64,000 nucleotides of DNA from Xenorhabdus ehlersii. GTDB lineage: Bacteria > Pseudomonadota > Gammaproteobacteria > Enterobacterales > Enterobacteriaceae. Of the stretch, positions 9,385 through 17,868 are shown piece after piece. The position numbers and the translations under genes are program-made. The notes under the pieces are model-generated. The model made no database searches. It saw only the letters and a program-made list of their open reading frames with translations, and was not told where the DNA came from. The number at the start of each line of letters is the position of its first letter. Position 1 is the stretch's first letter. The stretch spans positions 310,001 to 374,000 of the forward strand of contig NZ_RAQI01000004.1 in assembly GCF_003610465.1 (NCBI RefSeq), given 5' to 3'.

Positions 9385-9726
9385 ACGGTTTGGGTTTATC
9401 ATCAATATTCAGGTGAATTATATCATAATGATAAATTAGTTGATCGTGGTTATAGTGGTAAAGGAAAACATAAAAACAACCCAGCATCAGAATCAGTACG
9501 CGGAAAGGGCCCTATCCCTAGAGGAGGATATACGAATAGTAAGGGACCGATGACTATAATTTTAGAACCATGTGATTGCAATAATATGTATGGAAGAGAT
9601 CTTTTTATAATTCATGGTGATAGTAGAGAGCACCCAGGAGAAGCGTCAGAAGGCTGTATCGTTGTAGGACCAGATGCAAGAAGAGAAATAATCAGCTCTG
9701 TAGATAGAGATTTAGTGGTGGAATAA
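9385..9726 (+). CDS. Tlde1-like (DUF2778) L,D-transpeptidase effector, ACG in place of the start codon
   Basis: The 113-codon frame has no ATG, GTG or TTG at its 5' end. Codon 1 is ACG, preceded immediately by an in-frame TAA (9382-9384) and by AGGAG at normal spacing. The product matches the Tlde1/DUF2778 family of type VI-delivered peptidoglycan-modifying toxins: WVYHQYSGELYHN, GYSGKG, GPIPRGGY, then the catalytic His77 and Cys91 in FIIHGD and ASEGCIVVG. Members cut or exchange D-Ala on peptidoglycan tetrapeptides in the target periplasm. There is no signal peptide, as expected for a T6SS cargo. The next in-frame ATG (9550) would remove more than half the protein, including the GYSGKG and GPIPRGGY motifs. 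So either a rare ACG start is used or a T-to-C change has silenced the gene. The immunity gene follows after 2 bp. Confidence 0.82.
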   Translation, partial: TVWVYHQYSGELYHNDKLVDRGYSGKGKHKNNPASESVRGKGPIPRGGYTNSKGPMTIILEPCDCNNMYGRDLFIIHGDSREHPGEASEGCIVVGPDARREIISSVDRDLVVE

Positions 9727-9728
9727 GT

Positions 9729-10121
9729 ATGAAAAAACTGATTTTACTTGCAATGCTATTTGTTCCTGGTATTGCATTATCTTCAACGAAAGATGCAACA
9801 AAAGAAGCTTTAGATTATTGTGCTACAACTGAATCTTGGGCTGCTCAAAAAGTGATAGATGCAGCAGTCGAGAGAAATAAACAGCTTGATCGAATGAAAG
9901 CGACTTCTTCTCTAATTGAAAGACATAAATTGGTAAAAGGAAAGAAACCAATCACATTCGAAGACTGGGGGCAGTTGTACACTCAAACAATAGAAGTTTC
10001 TATTCCGCATATCGATAATCACAAAAAACCTGTTATTTTCATCGCATCATCAATCATATCAGCAGAAGAGTGTTCATTAACAGAAGTGGCTTACTTTAAT
10101 ATAACTCCTGAAATGTATTAG
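9729..10121 (+). CDS. Probable periplasmic immunity protein of the Tlde1-like effector (Tldi1-like)
   Basis: 130 aa with a Sec signal peptide (MKKLILLAMLFVPGIALSST, about 19 residues) and a small mature domain with two cysteines (YCATTES; EECSLTEVAY) that could form a disulfide. It begins 2 bp after the effector stop, the usual effector-immunity arrangement, and a periplasmic location fits a toxin that acts on peptidoglycan. The function is inferred from position and signal peptide; sequence similarity to known Tldi proteins was not computed. The frame is intact although the effector start is damaged, which would be expected if loss of immunity is harmful when kin carry the toxin. Confidence 0.68.
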   Translation: MKKLILLAMLFVPGIALSSTKDATKEALDYCATTESWAAQKVIDAAVERNKQLDRMKATSSLIERHKLVKGKKPITFEDWGQLYTQTIEVSIPHIDNHKKPVIFIASSIISAEECSLTEVAYFNITPEMY

Positions 10122-10138
10122 TTTTATTTTTTATTTAA

Positions 10139-10174
10139 CAGTAATAATGATTGTTTTAACAATCATTATTACTG
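10139..10174. terminator. Long perfect hairpin after the effector-immunity pair
   Basis: A 16-17 bp inverted repeat (CAGTAATAATGATTGTT and its complement) with a tiny loop lies 18 bp after the immunity stop codon. It is AT-rich with no strong T run. It probably ends the bicistronic transcript. Confidence 0.6.
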
Positions 10175-10552
10175 AAAATATAATTCATGGCGGGAAAATA
10201 TTTCATTGGTCATTGTTGAAGAAACCCGATCTAATGTAACCCAAAATACAACTTAATTGATGTTATTTTTCCTCCCTATCTGTTTTGCCTGTTAGTACGG
10301 TATCTGATGATACAGCCATGCTGGCGTTTTTTGTGCGAATGTATCTTGCTGTCATAAAACCCTCTTTGCAGTGACCGCTATCAGCACAGATACTGTACGA
10401 AAGATCTTAGCGCTTGCCACTTGCGGTTTAGTGGTGGGAGCAAGTCACTTGCCTGTGTTATCATCTGCGATTATTTGTCTTAAGCCATTCAAGTCATATA
10501 ATTTATTTGCACAAGATCATTCATTCACACAACATATTTTTAGTGGGGAACG
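10175..10552. other. Upstream region of lgt
   Basis: A stretch of about 380 bp without a supported gene. A 61-codon open frame at 10371-10556 has no family features or ribosome site and is dismissed. The region must hold the lgt-thyA promoter, but no unambiguous -35/-10 pair is assigned. Confidence 0.35.
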
Positions 10553-11443
10553 ATGAGCACTAGCTATCTGGCATTTCCTAATATTGACCCAGTCATATTT
10601 TCAATCGGGCCTGTATCCCTCCATTGGTACGGTTTTATGTATCTGGTTGGCTTTGTTTTTGCCATGTGGCTGGCAAATCGCCATGCGGCAAAGCCAAACA
10701 GTGGCTGGAACAAAACCGAAGTTGAGAACCTACTGTATGCAGGATTTGTCGGGGTTTTCGTCGGTGGGCGCCTCGGTTATGTCCTGTTCTATAATCTTCC
10801 AATGTTCCTTGATAACCCGCTTTATCTGTTTAAAGTTTGGGATGGAGGAATGTCTTTCCATGGTGGACTGGTAGGGGTTATCTGCGCCATGTGGTGGTTT
10901 GCGCGCCGCACCAAGCGCCACTTCTTGCAAGTCTCGGATTTTGTTGCTCCATTGGTTCCCTTTGGTTTGGGAATGGGGCGTATTGGTAACTTTATCAATG
11001 GAGAATTGTGGGGGCGTGTTACGCTTGATACGCCGTGGGCGATGTTATTCCCAGGCTCCCGTAGTGAAGATATTGCAATAGCCACCGCTAATCCTTCGTT
11101 ATGGCCTATTTTGGAAAAATATGGTGTCCTACCCCGCCATCCATCACAGCTATATGAGATGGTGCTTGAAGGCATCGTATTATTTATCATCCTCAATTTA
11201 TTTATCCGTAAATCGCGCCCGATGGGGAGTGTTTCAGGTTTATTCCTGATTGGTTACGGTGCATTTCGCATAATAGTCGAATTTTTCCGCCAGCCTGACG
11301 CACAGCTTGGGTTGTTTGAAGGGATAAGTATGGGGCAAATCCTTTCTGTCCCAATGATTTTTGCGGGAATATTTTTGATGATATGGGCGCACAAATGCCC
11401 TGGCAATAAAACACGCAATAACAAGGTACAAGAGGCAAAATGA
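10553..11443 (+). CDS. lgt: Prolipoprotein diacylglyceryl transferase Lgt
   Basis: Inner-membrane enzyme that transfers diacylglycerol from phosphatidylglycerol to the lipobox cysteine of prolipoproteins, the first step of lipoprotein maturation. There are about seven membrane segments. The essential HGGLVG motif (about residues 103-108) and the Lgt signature [17 protein letters not shown] (about 139-155) are present. 296 aa (E. coli 291). The start follows a GGGGA ribosome site. It overlaps thyA by 4 bp (ATGA), the conserved lgt-thyA operon. Confidence 0.97.
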   Translation: MSTSYLAFPNIDPVIFSIGPVSLHWYGFMYLVGFVFAMWLANRHAAKPNSGWNKTEVENLLYAGFVGVFVGGRLGYVLFYNLPMFLDNPLYLFKVWDGGMSFHGGLVGVICAMWWFARRTKRHFLQVSDFVAPLVPFGLGMGRIGNFINGELWGRVTLDTPWAMLFPGSRSEDIAIATANPSLWPILEKYGVLPRHPSQLYEMVLEGIVLFIILNLFIRKSRPMGSVSGLFLIGYGAFRIIVEFFRQPDAQLGLFEGISMGQILSVPMIFAGIFLMIWAHKCPGNKTRNNKVQEAK

Positions 11444-12234
11444 AACAGTATCTGAATTTAATGAAAAAAGTGCTGGAAGAAGGCACGGCAAAAGATGACC
11501 GCACGGGAACGGGAACACTTTCTATCTTTGGTCATCAGATGCGTTTCAATTTGCAGGAAGGTTTCCCGTTGGTAACAACCAAGCGTTGCCATATTCGTTC
11601 CATTATCCATGAATTGTTGTGGTTCTTGAATGGCGACACCAATATCAAATACCTGCATGATAATGGCGTGTCTATTTGGGATGAATGGGCTGACGAAAAT
11701 GGCGATTTAGGGCCTGTTTATGGTAAACAATGGCGTGCCTGGGACTCTGCGGATGGTCGTCAAATCGATCAATTAACCCAGGTTATTGAGCAGTTGAAAA
11801 GTGATCCTGATTCACGTCGGATCATCGTTTCTGCCTGGAACGTTGGGGAATTGGATAAAATGGCCTTGGCGCCATGCCATGCTTTTTTCCAATTCTATGT
11901 GGCAGACGGTAAACTTTCCTGCCAGCTTTATCAGCGCTCTTGTGACGTGTTCTTAGGGTTGCCATTCAATATCGCCAGCTATGCCCTGTTGGTGCACATG
12001 ATGGCCCAACAGTGCGATCTTGAAGTCGGTGATTTTGTTTGGACTGGTGGCGATACTCACCTTTACAATAACCATTTTGAACAGACCAAACTGCAATTAA
12101 GCCGTGAGCCACGCGCGTTACCTAAGTTAGTCATTAAGCGTAAGCCAGACTCATTGTTTGATTATCGATTCGAAGACTTTGAAATTGTGGATTACGATCC
12201 GCATCCTGGTATTAAAGCACCCGTTGCAATTTAA
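11440..12234 (+). CDS. thyA: Thymidylate synthase ThyA
   Basis: Makes dTMP from dUMP using methylene-tetrahydrofolate in the cytoplasm. The catalytic Cys146 lies in [12 protein letters not shown], and the dUMP-binding [19 protein letters not shown] motif and the C-terminal PGIKAPVAI are intact. 264 aa, exactly the E. coli length. Its ATG overlaps the lgt stop, indicating translational coupling. Confidence 0.98.
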   Translation: MKQYLNLMKKVLEEGTAKDDRTGTGTLSIFGHQMRFNLQEGFPLVTTKRCHIRSIIHELLWFLNGDTNIKYLHDNGVSIWDEWADENGDLGPVYGKQWRAWDSADGRQIDQLTQVIEQLKSDPDSRRIIVSAWNVGELDKMALAPCHAFFQFYVADGKLSCQLYQRSCDVFLGLPFNIASYALLVHMMAQQCDLEVGDFVWTGGDTHLYNNHFEQTKLQLSREPRALPKLVIKRKPDSLFDYRFEDFEIVDYDPHPGIKAPVAI

Positions 12235-12240
12235 TCCTCT

Positions 12241-12270
12241 TTTTCCATCCTCAAATTTGAGGATGGAAAA
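12241..12270. terminator. Terminator hairpin after thyA
   Basis: A perfect palindrome, TTTTCCATCCTCAAA followed by its complement, starts 7 bp after the thyA stop. The T-rich arms allow termination in either direction. Confidence 0.75.
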
Positions 12271-12464
12271 CTCATATTTTCCCCTATCAATTGTTCATCT
12301 TATTCATTTTATGAGCTACCACGCAATTAAAATGCAACAAAATAAAATATCTATTTTCTTTTCAAAGCTCTTCGCATAATTAAATAGTGGCACTGTTCAT
12401 TGAGTTTCTAATAGTAGATATTCCCCTTGAGAAAAATTGAGCTGAATATAGACGTCAGAAAATA

Positions 12465-12971
12465 ATGGAATATAAATATATTAACAATCACAACGGGTTT
12501 ACTTTATTAGAATTAATGATAGCAATGCTCATCATTTCGATTAGCTTGTCCTGGGGGTTGTATCATTGGGGGAAATATCAAAGCCGCCTGCGTTTACAAT
12601 CAGCGGTGCATAATGTGTTGTCTTTTATGGAAAGGCAGCAGTCTTTAGCAAATTATTTAAATCAGGATCGTACCTTATGGTTAGTGATAGGACAGCCTTG
12701 GTGTTTAATCTCGTCTGTCACCAAAATCGTTGCTTGTGATGAAGGTGATGGGGAACGCGTTGATTCTCCTCATGAAGATGTATTTTTGTCATTTTCCACG
12801 ACTGATCGCATTGATTTTTACGGGATCAGAAATACAGCAATACCAGCCAGTTTCACGCTGGCAAACTCGGCAGGTGAAATTAGTGTCATCGTTTCTGGAC
12901 GTGGGCGAATCAGGACATGCAGTAATACAATTAGCCCGTTTCCCAATTGTGAGGGAATAAAAATCCCATGA
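12465..12971 (+). CDS. ppdA: Prepilin peptidase-dependent protein A (minor pseudopilin)
   Basis: Type IV pilin-like inner-membrane protein. The N-terminus has a short charged leader ending in glycine, then FTLLELMIAMLIISISLS (cleavage expected after G11, followed by the hydrophobic helix), the class III signal read by a prepilin peptidase. 168 aa; the C-terminal part has paired cysteines. It is the first of four genes (ppdA-ppdB-ygdB-ppdC) between thyA and recC, as in E. coli, where they act as minor pseudopilins. The 3' end overlaps ppdB by 4 bp. No pilin peptidase or assembly ATPase is in this window. Confidence 0.9.
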   Translation: MEYKYINNHNGFTLLELMIAMLIISISLSWGLYHWGKYQSRLRLQSAVHNVLSFMERQQSLANYLNQDRTLWLVIGQPWCLISSVTKIVACDEGDGERVDSPHEDVFLSFSTTDRIDFYGIRNTAIPASFTLANSAGEISVIVSGRGRIRTCSNTISPFPNCEGIKIP

Positions 12972-13579
12972 CTCTGACTATTTTTTGTTGCAAGCAAAAA
13001 CAGGCAGGATTCTCTTTATTGGAAATAATGGTAGCTCTGCTAATCAGTAGCGTAATTTTTGTTGCCATGACAAAAACGTATCCGGTTTTATCAGGCCAAA
13101 TTCTCGATCTTTATCGTAAATATAGATTGCATTATTTGGTTAACAGAACGGCCTATTTGATGGAGAAAGATATTCGGCGGGCAGGTTATTGTCGGGATAG
13201 AGAACAGTGCGAAGGTGATCCATTGATAATTAACAATAAAAATAGAGAAATTACCAACTCCTGTTTTATTGTTGCTTTTGATCTCAATTTAAATAATCAA
13301 TGGGAAAAACCGGGACACATTGAATCTGAATTTTTTGGTTATCGTTTGAATAACCGGGCTCTTGAGTGGGGGAGAGGGGTAGGAGATTGTCAGGAAAGTG
13401 GTTGGGAAAGGCTATTTGATCCAAAAGAGATTGTCATTGATGTCTTTCATCTTGAGAAATCACAAGCAAAAGATGGGGTGATTTTTGTCACTTTGTCCAT
13501 TGATGCCCATTGGTTGAAATCCCCAGTAATTGTGTACCGCCATCAAGCCACAATTCGGCTGCGTAATATCCGAAAATAA
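12968..13579 (+). CDS. ppdB: Prepilin peptidase-dependent protein B (minor pseudopilin)
   Basis: 203 aa with a class III signal (QAGFSLLEIMVALLISSVIF), the conserved +5 Glu and a long N-terminal helix, PilW/GspJ-like. Cysteines in RRAGYCRDREQCEGD and DCQESGW are likely to form disulfides in the periplasmic head. The ATG overlaps the ppdA stop (ATGA), so the genes are co-translated. Confidence 0.88.
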   Translation: MTLTIFCCKQKQAGFSLLEIMVALLISSVIFVAMTKTYPVLSGQILDLYRKYRLHYLVNRTAYLMEKDIRRAGYCRDREQCEGDPLIINNKNREITNSCFIVAFDLNLNNQWEKPGHIESEFFGYRLNNRALEWGRGVGDCQESGWERLFDPKEIVIDVFHLEKSQAKDGVIFVTLSIDAHWLKSPVIVYRHQATIRLRNIRK

Positions 13580-13601
13580 AGATATCGGGAAAAGAAAATA
13601 T

Positions 13602-14060
13602 ATGGCAGATAAACAACAGGGAAATATTCTGCTGATATCGATAATGATGCTATTGGCGCTGAGTTTGATGATGTTGAAAGCGCTTCATTACCAACAGGAA
13701 AGTGCGATGCTTATGATGATGGATGAACAAAATTATTTGCAGGCTTTTTGGCGGGCTGAATCATCATTGATATGGGGAAAGGCGCAGTCATGGCAGATCA
13801 ATCAGCAAGAAACAGGAGCTTGGTCTTGTTTGCAATATACTGAATTTAATTTAAAAAGTTGCCTCAAGCACTATTCAGACAACCTTTTTTTATTAAAAGG
13901 TGTTGCTCAATTTGCATCAGGAGAAAAGCTTGAACTTTATCAATGGATGAAACAGATGAAACCTTTAAATCAAGATACACTTATTCCTGTTGAACTGATT
14001 CCTATTGAAAGCGGTTGGTTGGATTTTTGCCCTGTTGCTCAAGCTGAGTTTTGTTTATGA
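13602..14060 (+). CDS. ygdB: YgdB family protein (DUF2509, pseudopilin cluster)
   Basis: 152 aa with an N-terminal membrane helix (NILLISIMMLLALSLMMLKA, about residues 8-27) after a short polar start. It has no complete FTLLE-type motif, like the PilX/GspK-type member of the cluster. The start is ATG 13602 (MADKQQGN) because the upstream extension of the frame overlaps ppdB without a ribosome site. It ends in a 4-bp overlap with ppdC. Role inferred from the conserved neighbourhood. Confidence 0.82.
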   Translation: MADKQQGNILLISIMMLLALSLMMLKALHYQQESAMLMMMDEQNYLQAFWRAESSLIWGKAQSWQINQQETGAWSCLQYTEFNLKSCLKHYSDNLFLLKGVAQFASGEKLELYQWMKQMKPLNQDTLIPVELIPIESGWLDFCPVAQAEFCL

Positions 14061-14428
14061 AAACCGGACGACAAGAGGGGATGAGTGTACCGGAAGTCAT
14101 GATTGCATCTGCCGTATTTGCGATCTCTTTATTGGGTTTAATGCGTTACCATCAAGCACTGTCAGCTAATTTTCAACAATATTGGGGGCAGCTTAAGGCA
14201 GTACGATATGTCCATAATCAGTTGGAACAGTATGAACGTTCGTCAGGCCAGATTGATTTGCAGAAAACAGAAGAAGAGGCAGCTATACAGCGGGGTTGGA
14301 AAATGGAGGTTCAGCGAGAATTTCGTTCTTGGGGGTGCTATCAGGTAACGATTAAGCTGACAGTACATTACAATAAACCAAGTAAATTGGAACGCTGGTT
14401 TTGTGCAAGTGGGAGCATTGATGTTTAG
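14057..14428 (+). CDS. ppdC: Prepilin peptidase-dependent protein C (minor pseudopilin)
   Basis: 123 aa with a pilin-like signal (QEGMSVPEVMIASAVFAISL; Glu at +5 after the glycine), PilV/GspI-like. ATG at 14057 is preferred over an upstream TTG because it forms the ATGA overlap with ygdB. The 3' end overlaps the recC start by 8 bp, coupling this cluster to the recombination genes. Confidence 0.85.
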   Translation: MKTGRQEGMSVPEVMIASAVFAISLLGLMRYHQALSANFQQYWGQLKAVRYVHNQLEQYERSSGQIDLQKTEEEAAIQRGWKMEVQREFRSWGCYQVTIKLTVHYNKPSKLERWFCASGSIDV

Positions 14429-17400
14429 AGTTTATCATTCAAATCAGCTCGATATTCTCAAGGAGTTGATGGCGATATTGATCGGAGAAGATCCCCTTTC
14501 TGACCCATTTGGCAAAGAAGTGATTTTGGTTCAAAGTCCAGGGATGTCACAGTGGTTGCAAATTCAGTTGGCAGAAAAACTGGGTATTGCTGCGAATATG
14601 GAGTTCCCACTGCCGGCAACCTTTATCTGGCAGATGTTTACCAAAGTGTTGCTTGATGTTCCCAAAGACAGTGCTTTCAGTAAGGATGCCATGAAGTGGA
14701 AGTTAATGACCTTACTGCCAGATTTGTTGATGGAGCCGGAATTTTCAGCGCTCAAGCATTATCTTGATCAAGATATTGATAAACGCAAAATTCACCAGCT
14801 AGCTGGCCGAATTGCCGATTTGTTTGACCAATATCTGGTTTATCGTCCCCAATGGTTAGAAAGTTGGGAAAATGGTCAATTAGTTGATAGTTTGGGCAGC
14901 AACAGCAACCAGTTATGGCAAAAAAGGCTATGGTTTGAACTGACAGCCTATACCCGTCAGTTACAACAACCTTTGTGGCACCGCGCCAATTTATACCAAC
15001 GATTTATCTCGACGTTGGAAGAAGGGAATTTTCCATTGGAGGATCTTCCGCCACGTATTTTCATCTGCGGCATATCTGTATTGCCTCCCGCTTACCTGCA
15101 AGTGTTAAAGGCATTGGGTAAACATATTGATATTCATCTTATGTTCACTAACCCATGCCAATATTATTGGGGCGATATCCAGAGTTACGCTTTTCTTGCC
15201 AAGTTAACTAGCCGTAAGCCAAAACATTATAAAAGCAAACAATTGCTGGAAAGATTCAAAAACCCCGAAGAGGCGCCATCGCTCTTTAATGCCGAAGGAG
15301 AGCAGGTTCTGAATAACCCATTGCTGGCATCTTGGGGAAAATTGGGAAGAGATCACCTCTACCTACTGTCACAATTGGAGCCAGATTCCGATATTCATGC
15401 TTTTGTTGAATTAGAACCTGATTCTATCTTGCACCAAATCCAGCGAGATATTCTTAATCTTGAAGATCATGCCCAGATTGGTTCTACCGAAAATTCCTTT
15501 AAAAACAGTCTGAAAAAGCGCTCATTTAATGGTGCTGAGCGCTCACTGACTTTTCATTCATGCCATAGCCCGCAGAGGGAAGTCGAAGTATTGCAGGATC
15601 AAATTCTGCATTTATTGGATGAGGATCCTTCACTGACACCGAGGGACATCATTGTGATGATGGCAGATATTGATAGCTATGCCCCCTATATTCAGGCTGT
15701 TTTTGGTAATGCACCCGATGATCGTTATATCCCCTTTGCTATCTCTGACCGTAAAGTTAGTCAGGCACATCCTGTCTTGCAGGCATTTATTACCTTGCTG
15801 GATTTGCCGCAGAGTCGGTTTACGGCAGAACAGGTGTTGGCATTATTGGAAGTCCCTGCTTTAGCTAACAAATTCGCGATTCAGGAAGAAGGGTTGCGTT
15901 TATTGCGGCGTTGGGTAAAAGAATCGGGAATTTGCTGGGGGTTGGATGATGACAATATTGAAGCATTATCGTTGCCTGCCACAGGGCAGAATACCTGGCG
16001 CTTTGGTCTGACGCGTATGCTATTGGGTTATGCGATGGATAGTCATGCCGGACCGTGGAATGATGTTTTGCCTTATGATGAATCCAGTGGTCTTGCTGCT
16101 GAACTGGCAGGGCAATTGGCTGAGTTTTTAATGGCACTGAATCGCTGGCGTAACATTTTGGGTGAAGAACAGCGATTGACGGATTGGTTGGCTGTATGTC
16201 CGCAATTGCTGGAAACTTTTTTTGCAGCGGATGACGATGTTGAACTGGTTCTGGCGCTTATTACGCAGCAATGGCAAAAAGTAGTTGATAATGGACTGAA
16301 TGCACATTATGACGAAAGCATCCCTTTAGTGCTGCTGCGCGATGAGCTGGCGTTTCGTTTTGATGATGAGAAGATCAGCCAGCGTTTCCTTGCAGGGACA
16401 CTCAATTTTTGCACCCTGATGCCTATGCGTTCCATTCCTTTTAAGGTTGTTTGCCTGTTGGGAATGAATGATGGGGTTTATCCACGTACTATCCCGCCAC
16501 TTGGGTTTGATCTGATGGCAGAAAAAAACCAGCGAGGGGATAGGAAACGGCGCGACGATGACCGTTATCTCTTTCTGGAAGCGTTGGTTTCGGCTGAGCA
16601 ATTTCTTTATATTAGCTATATTGGCAAATCGATTCGCGATGATACTGAGTGCAATCCATCCGTATTGGTCAACGAGTTACTGGATTATATTTGCCAGAGT
16701 TTTTGCTTATCCGGCGATGAAATGTTGAATGTTGATGACAGCGCCAAAAATGTCAGAAAACATTTGCTGTCACAGCATACCCGTGTGCCTTTTGCGCCGG
16801 AAAATTTCTTACCTGACCATCACTTACAAAGTTATGCTACAGAATGGTTGCCAGCCGCGACACAACAGGGTGTTTCAACAACTGACTTTTGCCAGCCGAT
16901 TGCTTTCGATCGCAGTGAAATAAAAGAAGTTGCATTAGATGAATTGATCCGCTTTTATCGACACCCTGTCCGGGCGTTTTTTCAGCAAAGGCTGAAGGTG
17001 CATTTTATCATTGAAGAGATGGAGTTACCTGAAGAAGAACCTTTTGTGCTGGATAACCTGCAACGTTACCAATTTAACCAACTACTGTTAAGCATCCTGA
17101 TTGAACAGGGAGCACCTGAATCTCTGTTTCACCATCTCCGTGCGTCGGGAGGGTTGCCATATGGTTCCTTTGGCGAAGTTTATTGGATGGAGCAACTGGA
17201 ATCCATGCAGCCTTTGGCCTCCAGGGTGCGTGAAGAGAGAACGGCCTCTTCTTCTATTGACCTATATGAGCCATTAGACACGGTGATATTGGCTGGCAGA
17301 ATTAATCAGGTACAGCCTGATGGAATTTTACGTTGGCGACCAGCGAACTTAACGGCCAATGATGGTATCCAATTATGGATTGAACACCTTGCCTATTGTC

Positions 17401-17849
17401 TTTCAGGTGGAACCAGTGAAAGCCGCATGTATGGAACAGGTAAAAAGGGAAAAAAAGAGAAGGAAGATAAAAAGGTGTCAGAATATCGCTTCTTACCGCT
17501 AAAACAGGATGATGCGAAACAATATTTGAACCAGATGATAGAGGGCTATTTTCAAGGAATGTCTGAACCTCTCCCTTTGTTTTGCCGAAGCGGCTGGGCA
17601 TGGCTAGTTGACTGTTTTGATAAGGAAAGTCGTGAAATCGATTTTCGTGAAGAGGTTCAACAAGGTGCTGAAAATAAATTAATGGAACACTGGCTGGGAA
17701 CACATGACAGAAAAGGGGAAAGCGCTGATCACTACGTACAACGGGCTTTCCGGCAAGCTGATCAATCACTTTTGGAGCGAATGAAGCGTGAAACTCAGCG
17801 CTATTTATTGCCGATGGCACGCTATTCCAATGGATCATTATTTAAATAA
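14421..17849 (+). CDS. recC: RecBCD exonuclease V, subunit RecC
   Basis: Scaffold and Chi-recognition subunit of RecBCD, which processes double-strand breaks for RecA loading. The N-terminus MFRVYHSNQLDILKELM and the motif VQSPGMSQWLQIQLAEKLGI are characteristic. The start is ATG 14421 with GGAG upstream; six extra in-frame codons reaching into ppdC are not conserved. 1142 aa (E. coli 1122). An insertion-like charged segment KGKKEKEDKK lies near residue 1010. Confidence 0.96.
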   Translation: MFRVYHSNQLDILKELMAILIGEDPLSDPFGKEVILVQSPGMSQWLQIQLAEKLGIAANMEFPLPATFIWQMFTKVLLDVPKDSAFSKDAMKWKLMTLLPDLLMEPEFSALKHYLDQDIDKRKIHQLAGRIADLFDQYLVYRPQWLESWENGQLVDSLGSNSNQLWQKRLWFELTAYTRQLQQPLWHRANLYQRFISTLEEGNFPLEDLPPRIFICGISVLPPAYLQVLKALGKHIDIHLMFTNPCQYYWGDIQSYAFLAKLTSRKPKHYKSKQLLERFKNPEEAPSLFNAEGEQVLNNPLLASWGKLGRDHLYLLSQLEPDSDIHAFVELEPDSILHQIQRDILNLEDHAQIGSTENSFKNSLKKRSFNGAERSLTFHSCHSPQREVEVLQDQILHLLDEDPSLTPRDIIVMMADIDSYAPYIQAVFGNAPDDRYIPFAISDRKVSQAHPVLQAFITLLDLPQSRFTAEQVLALLEVPALANKFAIQEEGLRLLRRWVKESGICWGLDDDNIEALSLPATGQNTWRFGLTRMLLGYAMDSHAGPWNDVLPYDESSGLAAELAGQLAEFLMALNRWRNILGEEQRLTDWLAVCPQLLETFFAADDDVELVLALITQQWQKVVDNGLNAHYDESIPLVLLRDELAFRFDDEKISQRFLAGTLNFCTLMPMRSIPFKVVCLLGMNDGVYPRTIPPLGFDLMAEKNQRGDRKRRDDDRYLFLEALVSAEQFLYISYIGKSIRDDTECNPSVLVNELLDYICQSFCLSGDEMLNVDDSAKNVRKHLLSQHTRVPFAPENFLPDHHLQSYATEWLPAATQQGVSTTDFCQPIAFDRSEIKEVALDELIRFYRHPVRAFFQQRLKVHFIIEEMELPEEEPFVLDNLQRYQFNQLLLSILIEQGAPESLFHHLRASGGLPYGSFGEVYWMEQLESMQPLASRVREERTASSSIDLYEPLDTVILAGRINQVQPDGILRWRPANLTANDGIQLWIEHLAYCLSGGTSESRMYGTGKKGKKEKEDKKVSEYRFLPLKQDDAKQYLNQMIEGYFQGMSEPLPLFCRSGWAWLVDCFDKESREIDFREEVQQGAENKLMEHWLGTHDRKGESADHYVQRAFRQADQSLLERMKRETQRYLLPMARYSNGSLFK

Positions 17850-17868
17850 TTAGGGAGAATATTAGGTT

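Noticed and set aside
10371..10556. 61-codon open frame upstream of lgt
   Set aside because: No ribosome site, no recognisable features, ends inside the lgt start; likely chance reading of the leader.
17302..17838. 178-codon minus-strand frame within recC
   Set aside because: Shadow of the well-supported recC frame; no independent signal.
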